This document shows positions 1 through 8,723 of a DNA stretch of 64,000 nt, one piece after another. The notes below the pieces were generated by a model. It saw nothing but the letters and a program-made list of their open reading frames with translations, was not told the origin of the DNA and made no database searches. The position numbers and the translations under genes are program-made. How positions within the stretch are numbered: the stretch's first letter is position 1; each line of letters starts with the position of its first letter. Source of the DNA: JANMZO01 sp963763135 (GTDB taxonomy: Bacteria > Actinomycetota > Acidimicrobiia > Acidimicrobiales > JANYDT01); the NCBI GenBank assembly GCA_963763135.1, contig CAVXNJ010000012.1, positions 620,001 through 684,000 on the forward strand, given 5' to 3'.

Positions 1-645
1 CTGATCCTCGTTTTGGGGCTCGCGCTCCCGGGTTGCACCAGCGCATCGGTTCCGACGTTCGACACGACGGCGGAGACTGTGGCACCGTCGTCGACCCTGG
101 CGCCCCTTTCGCCCGACGCCATCGCGGAGCCCACCCGAAGGGGCGCGCTGGCGGCAAACGCGACGGTCGTGCATCTTGTCGACGGCGACACGCTCGATGT
201 CACCTGGATGACCTCCGGCAAGCGCGAGCGGATCCGACTGATCGGCATCGACACGCCGGAGTCCAAGCGAGCGAACACCCCCGTCGAGTGTTTCGCCAAG
301 AAATCGGCCGCGGCCCTGGCCGCCCTGGTCCCGAAATCAACGACGATCCGGATTGAGCCCGACGTCGAACAACGCGACCGCTACGGGCGCTATCTGGGCT
401 ACATCTTCCGGGCGCAAGACGGTTTGTTCGTCAACCTGGAGATGGCTCGCGTCGGTATGGCCGTGCCGCTCACGTTCCCTCCGAACGTTGCCTACGCTGA
501 CCAATTCGTTGCGGCCGGCACGGCGGCCCAGGCGGCCGGGATCGGCTTGTGGTCGCAGTGCGAAGGTGCCCACGTCCCCGACACCACTACCCAGCCATCG
601 AGCAGCACGCGGGTACTTGCAGTAACAGTGATTCGGTCGCCGTGA
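1..645 (+). CDS. Thermonuclease-like (SNase) lipoprotein, 5' partial
   Basis: The reading frame is open to the window edge, so the start lies upstream. The visible N-terminus is hydrophobic and ends in LPGC, a lipobox, so this is probably an exported lipoprotein. A Pro/Thr/Ser linker is followed by a staphylococcal-nuclease domain: VDGDTLDV, then RIRLIGIDTPESK (the Arg and Glu of the active site) and RDRYGRYLGYI (the second catalytic Arg). Family members cleave DNA or RNA in a Ca-dependent way at the cell surface or outside the cell. The C-terminal tail after the domain is short and low-complexity. I am confident of the family; substrate and physiological role are unknown. The gene ends with TGA at 643-645. 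Confidence 0.85.
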   Translation: MILVLGLALPGCTSASVPTFDTTAETVAPSSTLAPLSPDAIAEPTRRGALAANATVVHLVDGDTLDVTWMTSGKRERIRLIGIDTPESKRANTPVECFAKKSAAALAALVPKSTTIRIEPDVEQRDRYGRYLGYIFRAQDGLFVNLEMARVGMAVPLTFPPNVAYADQFVAAGTAAQAAGIGLWSQCEGAHVPDTTTQPSSSTRVLAVTVIRSP

Positions 646-759
646 ACATCCCGGCAACGTGCGGGGATCCGTTGAACGCCAAACCCGGTTGTTCGATGAG
701 CGCACCGACGCAAAGCGCGTTCATCGCCGTTAGCCGCCGTTAGCCGCCGTTCCTTGCCG

Positions 760-815
760 AACCGTCGGCGCCCTCATTCGCGGTTCACGACCGAAACCGT
801 CGGCGCCGTCATCGG
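760..815. repeat. Imperfect duplication at the 3' end of the esterase gene
   Basis: The segment GGCGCCGACGGTT, with flanking TGA-containing sequence, occurs twice about 34 bp apart on the minus strand, the first copy overlapping the esterase stop region. Just beyond, at 729-752, CGCCGTTAGC recurs in tandem. This fits the stop-proximal duplication pattern described in the findings, but it is one of the weaker examples. Confidence 0.5.
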
Positions 816-1990
816 GTCGAGCGGGTGAAGAACTGCCAGGCCTCGAGCGCCGGTGTCTGATCGAGCCCGCCTTCGTAGGAGTGGTCGATGTCTTTCGTGA
901 CGATCACGTCGACGGGCCTCACGCCCGAATTTCCCGGGGCAGCATCCGTCCAGGTCATCGCAAGTATCTTCGAATTCGGTTTCGGCGTCGCCGTTTGCGG
1001 CCGGCCCGGCAGCGACGATGCGGCATACGAGGCGCGGTAACGGGTCGGATCAAGACCGGCCTTGGTGACGATCGGAGTGATCAGGTTCACGCCGATCCCC
1101 GACATGAAGCCCGCCGGTTCGAAAGGAAGCGGGGGCACGAAGCCGTAGGAAGCCGACAACGTCGGATCAGCCGTTCCGATCCGGTATTCGATCGGGATGT
1201 GACGGGTCGGTGGATTGACGGTATCCGGGCCGCAACCGGCCACCACTGAAGCCGCGTCGACGGTGGTAGATCGTTCGAATGCGAGCGTCATGGCCATGCA
1301 CCCACCGGAGGAGAACCCGGTCACGAACAGTCCGGGGTCAGCGGGCACGACGCCGCTTGCCGACAGGTCCGCCACGATGGCATCAAAGAATCCGACGTCG
1401 TTGGGGGGCCACGCCCCGCTGTAACCGCGCGGCACCTCATCGAGGTCGAGAATCCGCGACGACTGGTACGAACTCCATCGGGTCAGCGCCCTCCCACCTC
1501 CCGTTCGACATTCGTGAACCCCCGGGGTGTCCGCCACGCCAGGGTTGAGGGCGCAGAGTTGCATCGCGGTCGGGTACACGAGGACCGCCTTCTCGCGCAC
1601 CCCGACAACCGGCCATCCCGCCTTCGGGCGCAGTGAAAACTCCCCGCCGTTTCCGCTGGTCCCGTGAAAGACAAACACCACGGGACGCACGGAGCCCGGG
1701 GCGACACCGGCGGGCACTTCCACGATGTACTGCCGTGCCGCTCCGTCGAACGTCATCGTTCGACAATTGACGCCGGTCGTGAGCCGGGTGGCGTTCGCGG
1801 CCACGTTCGTACAAACGGTATGGAAGTCGGGGTTGAGCGTGGGTTTGACCCGCGCCGCGCCGGCGGGCGAGACCGGTATGTTCAACGAGGCCAGGGTCAC
1901 ACCCCCGACGGCCAGCAACGCACCCACGGTGGCAGCGATCAGGCGGAAGGGGGATCGGTTCGGCACATTCACGAGACGCAACAACGACAC
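809..1990 (-). CDS. Secreted alpha/beta-hydrolase esterase (PHB depolymerase/feruloyl esterase-like)
   Basis: A 393-residue protein with a signal peptide (hydrophobic stretch at about residues 17-42, ending near PAGA-A). FVFHGTSGNGG forms the oxyanion region and GFSSGG carries the nucleophilic Ser elbow (G-x-S-x-G). The general layout matches the PHB-depolymerase/LpqC esterase group, whose members hydrolyse polyesters or aryl esters outside the cytoplasm. The catalytic His is plausibly in DIDHSYEGG near the C-terminus. The gene is monocistronic and converges with the nuclease gene. Downstream of its stop a roughly 20-bp segment recurs (see the array at 760-815). The exact substrate cannot be read from the sequence. 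Confidence 0.75.
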   Translation of the reverse strand: MSLLRLVNVPNRSPFRLIAATVGALLAVGGVTLASLNIPVSPAGAARVKPTLNPDFHTVCTNVAANATRLTTGVNCRTMTFDGAARQYIVEVPAGVAPGSVRPVVFVFHGTSGNGGEFSLRPKAGWPVVGVREKAVLVYPTAMQLCALNPGVADTPGVHECRTGGGRALTRWSSYQSSRILDLDEVPRGYSGAWPPNDVGFFDAIVADLSASGVVPADPGLFVTGFSSGGCMAMTLAFERSTTVDAASVVAGCGPDTVNPPTRHIPIEYRIGTADPTLSASYGFVPPLPFEPAGFMSGIGVNLITPIVTKAGLDPTRYRASYAASSLPGRPQTATPKPNSKILAMTWTDAAPGNSGVRPVDVIVTKDIDHSYEGGLDQTPALEAWQFFTRSTR

Positions 1991-2155
1991 GACGGTTACA
2001 CCGCTTGGCTGAGGTTTGCCGCGCCTCGCCGACAGCCTCGCCGACAGCGCCTCGCCTACAGAGAGGTGCCGATGTTACCGGCACCCCTGGTGCGGGGGGT
2101 GCGCACTCGACGCCGATGTGTGACCGGCACCGGTTTTTGGCCTATCGTCGAATGA

Positions 2156-2983
2156 GTGAGTGAGCTTCTTGAGCGGCTGGGTTTGCCGTCTACGGCACGG
2201 GTTGCGATTGTCACGTGCCTCGATCTTGGTCAGAGTCACGCCACCAACGTCGGCGTTTACGAAGCCCTTCGGTCAGGCACCGCATCGAGCGCTTCGCTGA
2301 TGGTCCCGTGTCCGTGGGCACGCGAGGCGAGCACCCGGTACGGCGGAGAAGACATCGGCGTGCAGTTGACGCTCAACGCCGAGCATCGCAGCTACCGCTG
2401 GGGTCCGATCACCCACGCTCCGTCGCTCGTCGACGGCAACGGTGGGTTTCCCGAGACCCTGCCCGATCTGTGGGACCACGCCGATCTCGACGAAGTCCGC
2501 CGCGAGTGTCGGGCCCAGATCGAACGGGCACTGTCCTGGGGTTTCGACGTCACCCATCTGAACTCGCACTGGGATGCGCTGTCCCTTCGCCCGGAGTTCT
2601 TCGACACCCTTCTCGATGTCGCCCTGGAATTCCGGCTTCCCACCCATCTCCCGAGCGGGATCGAGGAGGTGAACGCCGGCTTTCGATTTCGCACGCTCGC
2701 CAGCGAGGAGGGTGTGGTGTTCCCCGATTACATGGTTGAGGTCAGCCACACGGGCGTGTCTTCCCTGGCCGAAGCGATCGATCACCTCGAGGTCGGCGTC
2801 ACCGAAGTCCGGCTGGGGCCCGCCATCGACACGCCGGAGCTGCGCGCGATCACCGACGACTGGGTCGATATGGTCGAACAGCACCGGGAACTCACCGCCG
2901 CCGAGACCACGGCACTGCTCGAATCCTCAGATGTCACCGTGATCGGGTTTCGCACCCTGCGCGATCTTCAACGCCGGGGCTGA
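2156..2983 (+). CDS. YdjC/ChbG-family carbohydrate deacetylase homologue, active site degenerate
   Basis: A 275-residue protein starting at GTG 2156. Its layout follows the YdjC/ChbG/HpnK deacetylase family: N-terminal beta strand VAIVTCLDLGQS, then SLMVPCPWAREA, GVQLTLNAEH, GFPETLPDLW and THLNSHWDAL. Normal family members are metal-dependent and deacetylate N-acetylated sugars. Here three motif positions differ: the usual Asp-Asp-x-Gly is Leu-Asp-Leu-Gly, the usual Gly-x-His-Leu is Gly-Val-Gln-Leu, and the usual His-x-Asp-x-His is His-Leu-Asn-Ser-His. One metal ligand and neighbouring acidic residues are therefore missing. It may be catalytically dead or have changed chemistry. The family call is firm; activity is doubtful. 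Confidence 0.75.
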   Translation: MSELLERLGLPSTARVAIVTCLDLGQSHATNVGVYEALRSGTASSASLMVPCPWAREASTRYGGEDIGVQLTLNAEHRSYRWGPITHAPSLVDGNGGFPETLPDLWDHADLDEVRRECRAQIERALSWGFDVTHLNSHWDALSLRPEFFDTLLDVALEFRLPTHLPSGIEEVNAGFRFRTLASEEGVVFPDYMVEVSHTGVSSLAEAIDHLEVGVTEVRLGPAIDTPELRAITDDWVDMVEQHRELTAAETTALLESSDVTVIGFRTLRDLQRRG

Positions 2984-3014
2984 CCGCAACGATTCTCACG
3001 CGCGACGTCGAGAC

Positions 3015-3404
3015 CTACGGATACTCGGTCTCCGACTGAAGTTGGGCTTGCAGCGCCTTGTATTCAGGGCTCATCGTCAGTGGGAGCAACGCCATGACCT
3101 TGCCCATGTTGCCCGCAATCTTCATCCGGCCCTGCATGAACGCGACATTTGGGTCGAGCTCGCCACGCTGAACAGCCACGGCGTCGGCCCAGGTCACGTT
3201 GACCGTGAAATCGGCGGCGTCGCAACCTCCCAAACCCTGCTGCACCACCCGGCCGTTCTCGGTCACCTGGTGGTAGGTGATGTCGCCTCCCGGCGCGCCC
3301 GAGACGGCGTAGACCATCCGGGCTGATGCTCCGACTGTTTCGGGAAAGCTTTGGGCCAGTTCACGGGCCCGGTCGTGCCACTCCGCGGAGAGATAGTTCG
3401 CCAT
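3015..3404 (-). CDS. SCP2 sterol-binding-domain protein
   Basis: A 129-residue single-domain protein. The C-terminal half carries the SCP2 signature (ITYHQVTENGR..., FMQGRMKIAGNMGKVMALLP), the helix that closes over the lipid-binding tunnel. Such proteins bind lipids or acyl chains in the cytoplasm, and the ligand is usually unknown. The gene lies 38 bp downstream of the Mca gene on the same strand and could be cotranscribed with it. Length is normal for a stand-alone SCP2 protein. Confidence 0.75.
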   Translation of the reverse strand: MANYLSAEWHDRARELAQSFPETVGASARMVYAVSGAPGGDITYHQVTENGRVVQQGLGGCDAADFTVNVTWADAVAVQRGELDPNVAFMQGRMKIAGNMGKVMALLPLTMSPEYKALQAQLQSETEYP

Positions 3405-3442
3405 CGTTGTTCTTTCGGTTGTGAAACGGGTTCGACGGTGCC

Positions 3443-4348
3443 TCAGCGGAGGCCGGCGAAGAGATCATTTTCGCGTATGCCCGAAGGGGTGTCGTGCGTT
3501 GGCGGATTGTGCCGATCTTCGGCGGGGTGGGACTCGAGAACCGAGCGAGCCAGGATGTAGTCGTCGAAAGGGTGCACGTTTCGCAGGACATCGTGGGGAA
3601 GCCCGAACCACCACTTCGACGTGGGGTCGATCTGCGTCGCATGGGCGATCAGTGCGTTCGTGCGCACCTCGTAGTAGTCGGCGACATCGACCCGGCTGGT
3701 GATGCGGTGGTCCTGCCAGGGTCGGTCGAGCCATTTGGCGTCGTAGGGGGACTCTTCGCCGATAGCCAGATACGCCTCGTGCATCCCGACCGTTCGGGCC
3801 TTGGCCCATGTCGAGTAGTAGAGCTTTGACGGTTGGAACACCGGCCCGGCCCACGGATACCAGGCCGGGTCGCCGGCCCGTTCAAACGCCGGGATGGAAA
3901 TGTCGTGGACCTTGAGATGGTCAGGATGCGGATAACCCTGTTGGTTGTCGGCGTAGGTCACGATGACCTGCGGCCGCACGCGTCGGATGATCGTGACAAG
4001 CCGGCCCACCGCTTCATCCATCGGGGCCTGGTGAAAGCTCCGGAGGTCACCGTTGCCGAGGCTCCCGGGCATCCCGGAGTCGCGGTAGTCGAGCATCACG
4101 ACCTCATCGAAGCCGATGATCTTGGTCGCCTCAGCCAGCTCGCCACGACGGACTTCGGCCAGGTTTTCGAGCACTCCGGGCTGGTCCATGGCCGGATTCG
4201 CGATGTCACCGAGTTCGCCCCCGGTGCAGCAGACGAGAACCGTGCGGATGCCCTCATCGTGGTACCGGGCGACGGTACCTGCGCCCTTCGACGACTCGTC
4301 GTCGGGGTGGGCATGAATCGTAAGGAGACAGAGGGGTTCGTCGGCCAC
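3443..4348 (-). CDS. mca: Mycothiol S-conjugate amidase (Mca), PIG-L family
   Basis: A PIG-L deacetylase with HAHPDDES near the N-terminus (Zn ligands His and Asp) and GYPHPDHLKVHD further on, plus the long C-terminal region typical of Mca rather than MshB (KLYYSTW, ITSRVDVADYYEVR, HATQIDP). Mca cleaves mycothiol conjugates of electrophiles to a mercapturic acid and GlcN-Ins, a detoxification step confined to mycothiol producers. This is the best taxonomic marker here. The frame stays open to 4507, but that would overlap the divergent gene at 4435. I prefer GTG 4348, immediately before DEPLCLLTIHAHPDD; TTG 4375 is possible. This gives about 301 residues, near the family norm. Confidence 0.85.
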   Translation of the reverse strand: MADEPLCLLTIHAHPDDESSKGAGTVARYHDEGIRTVLVCCTGGELGDIANPAMDQPGVLENLAEVRRGELAEATKIIGFDEVVMLDYRDSGMPGSLGNGDLRSFHQAPMDEAVGRLVTIIRRVRPQVIVTYADNQQGYPHPDHLKVHDISIPAFERAGDPAWYPWAGPVFQPSKLYYSTWAKARTVGMHEAYLAIGEESPYDAKWLDRPWQDHRITSRVDVADYYEVRTNALIAHATQIDPTSKWWFGLPHDVLRNVHPFDDYILARSVLESHPAEDRHNPPTHDTPSGIRENDLFAGLR

Positions 4349-4434
4349 GGTTTCCAACGCTAGTTGGGTGATCAAGGTTACGTGAGACGTTTGCAACACG
4401 GTTCGGTCCGACCCCGTCGACGTACACTCTGCCG

Positions 4435-4812
4435 ATGGCTCCGGAGGATGTTGTCTGCCAGTTTCTCGAACGCATGCAGGCCCGCGAATGGCGCTCGGCG
4501 GAGGCACTGCTTCATCCGAACATCCATATCGAGTACACCTCGACCGGCGAGAAGTTCGACGGGCCGGCGTTTCTCGCGATGAACGAGGCCTATCCCGAAG
4601 GTTGGCACCTGACCGTGGTCGAACTGATCGCTTCGGGCAATCGGGTGGCTGCGCAGGTGCTGCTCGAAATGGGCGACGAGCGCGATTGGTGCCTCGGCTT
4701 CTACACGGTGGTCAACGGGCTGATCGTCGACGGGGTCGAGCACTGGCTGACGGAGAACGCCGAGACGCCACCCGAGTGGCGCAGCGCGTATTCGACCCCG
4801 ACCGGTCGCTGA
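4435..4812 (+). CDS. SnoaL/NTF2-fold protein
   Basis: A 125-residue protein beginning MAPEDVVCQFLERMQAREW and containing the alternating strand pattern of the NTF2/SnoaL fold: ALLHPNIHIEYTSTGEKFDG and WCLGFYTVVNGLIVDGVEHW. The fold serves both enzymes (isomerases, hydrolases) and non-enzymatic ligand-binding proteins, and no catalytic His/Asp set can be assigned. It is divergent from mca, separated by a short intergenic region, and 42 bp upstream of the methyltransferase gene. The function is not known. Confidence 0.7.
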   Translation: MAPEDVVCQFLERMQAREWRSAEALLHPNIHIEYTSTGEKFDGPAFLAMNEAYPEGWHLTVVELIASGNRVAAQVLLEMGDERDWCLGFYTVVNGLIVDGVEHWLTENAETPPEWRSAYSTPTGR

Positions 4813-4854
4813 ATTCCGTGGCCGTTCGGGATGGCCGCTGCATAGCGTTGCACC

Positions 4855-5583
4855 GTGCCGGATCCGATCTTTGCCCATCCGAGACTCGCGGCGATCTACG
4901 ACGATCTCGACGGCGAACGCCGCGATCTTGATCACTACGAATCGATTGTCAACGAACTCGGATCGAGGTCGGTCCTCGATCTCGGTTGCGGCACCGGCAC
5001 CTTTGCGTGCCGTCTGGCGCTGAGCGGTTACGACGTCATCGCGGTGGATCCCGCGGAGGCTTCGCTCGACGTCGCTCGAGCGAAGCCCGGGGCGGACCGG
5101 GTCCGCTGGATACTCGGTGGGGTCGCGGTGCTGGCGTTGTCGACCCGGCGCGTCGACCTCGTGACGATGACCGGCAACGTGGCCCAGGTGTTCCTCGACG
5201 ATGACTCGTGGTCCGCCACGCTTCGGGCAACCCGGGACGCACTACTGCCGAGCGGGCATCTCGTGTTCGAATCACGCAACCCGGATTTCCGCGGTTGGGA
5301 GGAATGGACGAAGGAGGCATCGTTGACGCTTACGGCAACAGCGTTCGGACCCGTCGAGTCCTGGGTGGAGTTGACGAACGTGGCCATGCCGTACGTCTCG
5401 TTTCGATGGACCTACCGCTTTCTCGACGACAGTGCGGAACTCACCTCGGATTCAACGTTGCGGTTCCGCTCGAGGAACGAATTGACCGATTCACTCGTTG
5501 CGGCCGGCTTTACCGTCGGGCCGATTCGAGAAGCACCCGACCGGCCGGGCCGGGAGTTTGTCGTTGTAGCTACGCGTGCATAG
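4855..5583 (+). CDS. Class I SAM-dependent methyltransferase
   Basis: A 242-residue protein (GTG start 4855) with motif I SVLDLGCGTGTFACRLA, an acidic motif II end at VIAVDPAE and motif post-I LVTMTGNVAQVF. This is a small-molecule type Rossmann methyltransferase. The C-terminal part (FRWTYRFLDDSAELTSDSTLRFRS) resembles methyltransferases whose substrates cap the active site. The substrate cannot be predicted. It follows the NTF2-fold gene closely on the same strand, so the two may be cotranscribed. Confidence 0.8.
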   Translation: MPDPIFAHPRLAAIYDDLDGERRDLDHYESIVNELGSRSVLDLGCGTGTFACRLALSGYDVIAVDPAEASLDVARAKPGADRVRWILGGVAVLALSTRRVDLVTMTGNVAQVFLDDDSWSATLRATRDALLPSGHLVFESRNPDFRGWEEWTKEASLTLTATAFGPVESWVELTNVAMPYVSFRWTYRFLDDSAELTSDSTLRFRSRNELTDSLVAAGFTVGPIREAPDRPGREFVVVATRA

Positions 5584-6057
5584 CAACTGGTTCGGGTCGC
5601 GCGCCTCCGCCGATGGCGTGAGATCCCTGATCCGGTCGCCGGTATAGGCACAGCGGCGCGACGTAGTGCAGATCGTTGCGCCGGACTCCTCGGTCGTGCG
5701 AAGAAGCCGCGCCCCGGAGCCGACCAGACCGCCGAGCCCCCGCAGACTGAGGACGGCAGTGGTTGCGAGCGTCACCGCTTCGAAGCGGCCATCCTCGCTT
5801 CGGCGTCAGATCCGCTCGTCGTCCCCGTCACGCAGCGAGTGGCCGCACGGCGGCTGGCGTACCTCGCGACGATCTTTCGCGATCTCGGATTCAGCCGGGC
5901 CGTCGCCACCAGGAGGGCGTACACGGCCTATGCGGCGTACGTCGGAATGCTGCAACTGGAGTCAGACGACAACAACCGTCGTTCGGTTCGGTCCGCCCGC
6001 ACGTTCGTAGACGAACTCGTCGCCATGTTCGTGAACGATGCCCCGATCCCCGACTAA
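5584..6057 (+). pseudogene. TetR-family regulator remnant (C-terminal ligand domain only)
   Basis: The frame reads FEAAILASASDPLVVPVTQR followed by ARRLAYLATIFRDLGFSRAV and RAYTAYAAYVGMLQLE, which is the C-terminal dimerisation and ligand domain typical of actinobacterial TetR regulators. The frame is open back to 5584, but the preceding codons (Arg/Pro-rich, 5584-5760) bear no resemblance to a helix-turn-helix, and no usable start with a ribosome site is visible. I read this as a decayed regulator that has lost its DNA-binding half. Alternatively, the first half has been scrambled by assembly errors. Confidence 0.55.
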
Positions 6058-6111
6058 ACCCGACGCTCTCAACTCTGCCGGATGGGAGTGTGGGATCGGT
6101 CAGGCGAGTGT

Positions 6112-6534
6112 TCAGGACTGCGTTGGTCCGACGACACGGTCCGCGTGGCGGATGCACAGGCGCCATCCATCTTCCTCACGTCGGAAAACCGTCGTCACCC
6201 GAAGGTCCATCGGGACGAACTCGTCACTGCCGACGCGCTGAACGCGTGCGTGTTCGATGGCCACGACATAGCCGACATCAGCGCCCACCCACCGGGCGAT
6301 CTCCTCGAACTCGGGTGGCGAACCGCTGACAAACATCGAAGCGACCCGTGCGGTTTCCGCGGCAACGAGTGGGAAACCGACGATTGGCGGACCGAGCGGG
6401 TTGTTCAGAACGATGTCGTCGCGCTGCGACCACATGGCGATACTCGGCTGAGGGTCACCGTTCGCCATCGAAGCCAGTGCCATCCGGGATGCCGTGACAG
6501 CCTCTTCAAACGTCCGTTGAGACACTGGTTCCAT
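6112..6534 (-). CDS. NTF2-like / SnoaL-like protein
   Basis: A 140-residue protein. SIAMWSQRDDIVLNNPLGPP and RVTTVFRREEDGWRLCIRHAD are the two characteristic segments of DUF4440/SnoaL-type NTF2-fold proteins (the helix with W.....D, and the final strand with GWRL..RHAD). Many such proteins are described only as ketosteroid-isomerase-like; no catalytic assignment is possible. The gene is monocistronic and converges with the TetR remnant. Confidence 0.7.
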   Translation of the reverse strand: MEPVSQRTFEEAVTASRMALASMANGDPQPSIAMWSQRDDIVLNNPLGPPIVGFPLVAAETARVASMFVSGSPPEFEEIARWVGADVGYVVAIEHARVQRVGSDEFVPMDLRVTTVFRREEDGWRLCIRHADRVVGPTQS

Positions 6535-6948
6535 TCCCCTTTGATCGAGGCGTCGAGGGCCGGCTGCTCAGGCTACGACCACGACGTCGTGATTTGGAGA
6601 CTCTAGCGGTCGAACGGCGCAGCGCCGAGCCTTGAACGCGTGTGTGTTTCGATGGCCGCGCAGTTGGTGCGCCTCGCGTGCACGGCAGCCGACGGGCTGG
6701 GGCATGGATATCCGCGTCGGCCGTGACACCGGGCAGTCCAAGGCTCCTTTCCGGTCACGTTCGACCCGAACGGCTGGTGCGTTTATCCCTCAAGTGGGAA
6801 CCGTCGACGGATCAATTTGAAGACACGAAGTCAGTCATACCCAGAGTCAGACGGAACCCACGAAAGAGACACCATTTCCTAGAGGAAATTCTCGGAAAAG
6901 GTGCGATCACCATCCTGAGTGTCATACCCCCTTTGTAGAATCGTTGGT
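6535..6948. other. Non-coding stretch before the HNH locus
   Basis: About 410 bp without a convincing gene. Short open frames are present, but their composition is poor in conserved patterns and none has a good ribosome site. The last 100 bp (6830-6948) is noticeably less GC-rich than the surroundings and probably contains the promoter of the HNH gene. Confidence 0.5.
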
Positions 6949-8314
6949 ATGTTCGATCAGGTTGGCACGCCGATATGCGACCCGCAGGGTCTGATCGGTA
7001 ACCCGTTCCTGTTCGGGTTCATGGGCCGCACGCGTACCCGTCAGTTGGATGCCCGCTCACTCAACGATCACGTGTTGGCTGCTTGGCAGCAGTTCCAGGA
7101 AGCCGAGATCAAGCTGGCGGCGGCGGTCGCCGCGTTTGATGATCGTGACACATGGAAGCTGGAAGGGTCCCTGTCACCGGCGGCATGGTTGAAGCACCGT
7201 CTCGGGATCAGCCACGGGCATGCGGTGGTGTTGTTGAAACTCGCCCGGGGCCTGTGGGAACGCGTTGAACTCGCCGACGCGGTGGTTGATGGTGAGTTGT
7301 CGGTCGACAAGGCCAGGGTGATCCTGGAACGTTTCACGAAGGCACGGGCTGAGTACGCCGAGCGTGATGTTGACATGCTCATCACCCACGCCAACCGGTT
7401 GAGCGTGAATGATTGCAAGGTGTTCATGGCCGCGTGGGCGGCACGGGTTGATGCGGAGATCGAGTCACTGAACCCTGACGACGACACGCCTTCGGATAAC
7501 GACGCAGATCGGGACCCGACATCGGAGTTGTTCGTGAACGAGATCGGTGACGGGCAGGTCATCGTGAACGCCTCACTCGCCCCAGTACTCGGCGAAACGT
7601 TCCGCACGGCAATGGAGTTGGCCCGCAAACTAGTGCGTGGTGAGAACACCGACGAGGTCCCGGTCGACAGCGAAACCCTAGAAGATGGCAAGAGCTCCAA
7701 GAAGACGTCGAAGCCGTCGGGTGAGGAAGGACCGGAAGACACCCGGAACCGGGCCGAAGAACGGGCCGACGCGCTCGAGTTGATCGTGCGGTTCTTTCTC
7801 GATCACAACAACAACATCGGAACCACCAACGGCAGTCGTCCCGACGTTCATGTCGAAGTGAACCTTGACGTGCTCGAAGAACGCGTCGGTGGGATCGGGC
7901 TCACCCGGTACTCCAACTACGGACTCACGATCAACGACGTGCACCGCATCCTGTGCGATTGCAACATCACCCGCATCGTCACCCGAGGTGCATCCGAAGT
8001 CCTCGATATCGGCCGCAAAACCCGCAATGTTCCAGTCGCGTTGAACAAAGCCATCCATCGACGCGACCGCACATGCCGCATGCCCGGCTGCGACGCCCAC
8101 GGACTAGTTCACCGAAGTACACCACCGCATCCACTGGGCCCACGGCGGCCCAACCAACATCGTGAACTGTTTCCTGCTCTGCTACCGGCATCACCGTATG
8201 GTGCATTCCAAGGATCAACCCTGGACCGTGCAAGGCAACGCCAACGACGTCCTCACCTTCATCGCACCCAACGGCGACCACTACTGCAGCGCACCACCAG
8301 GCCGACTCCTTTAA
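6949..8314 (+). pseudogene. DUF222/13E12-type HNH endonuclease, frameshifted inside the HNH domain
   Basis: ATG 6949 opens a protein with the long helical DUF222 domain (roughly residues 30-200: HVLAAWQQFQEAEIKLAAAV, KHRLGISHGHAVVLLKLARG, VDKARVILERF) and then the start of the HNH domain, RRDRTCRMPGCDAH. At 8100-8107 the frame breaks. In the +1 frame the rest of the nuclease continues perfectly: FTEVHHRIHWAHGGPTNIVN, then CYRHHRMVH, ending with TAA 8312-8314. The metal and catalytic His residues therefore lie in the shifted frame. This family is multicopy in actinobacteria and behaves like a mobile or homing-type gene. Either the locus is inactivated or one base is a sequencing error. Confidence 0.8.
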
Positions 8315-8723
8315 CCCGGCCTTTTCATATGCACACCTACGACCCTGCTTGTGTTCGGGACGTGGAATAACCATGCCCCGAACACCGTACATACTGGCCG
8401 GAGCAAGAGCCCGGTTACAGGCGCTCACTGAACCGGGCGCCATAGACGCGTGGGCAAGCCGCATGGTTCCACCGGACAGACGTTTTCAAGATCAGATCGC
8501 GGCGATGATGCGGGCGGCGACCGACCGTTGCGCGTTGGGCATCACGGTCGCGATCTCGTTCGATACGTTGTCGGCAATTCAGGACGTAATCGTCCCTTGC
8601 TCGTCGTCGAGGTGGGTCGGGCCGCGTGCGGGTCGGGTCGGGTCGGGTCGGGTCAACGTACTCTTGCATCGCACTCCAAGACAAGTAACTTACAAGTCGA
8701 GATTTGACCGTAAGGAGTTTCTG
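8315..8723. other. Intergenic region with GGGTC repeat
   Basis: Roughly 410 bp between the HNH stop and the dehydrogenase start. The dehydrogenase frame is open through most of it, but the translation shows no known domain and a strong ribosome site occurs only at 8712-8717, so I exclude it from the gene. It includes a GGGTC tandem repeat (8630-8652). Confidence 0.5.
8630..8652 (+). repeat. GGGTC tandem repeat, potential G-quadruplex
   Basis: Five GGG tracts separated by TC dinucleotides lie in the 5' untranslated region of the dehydrogenase gene on the coding strand. The spacing (three G, two-base loops) is compatible with a stable G-quadruplex in RNA or DNA. A regulatory role is speculation; simple replication slippage would also create it. 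Confidence 0.5.

Noticed and set aside
6632..6938. Short frames in the gap before the HNH gene
   Set aside because: No ribosome site, no conserved motif and mutually overlapping.
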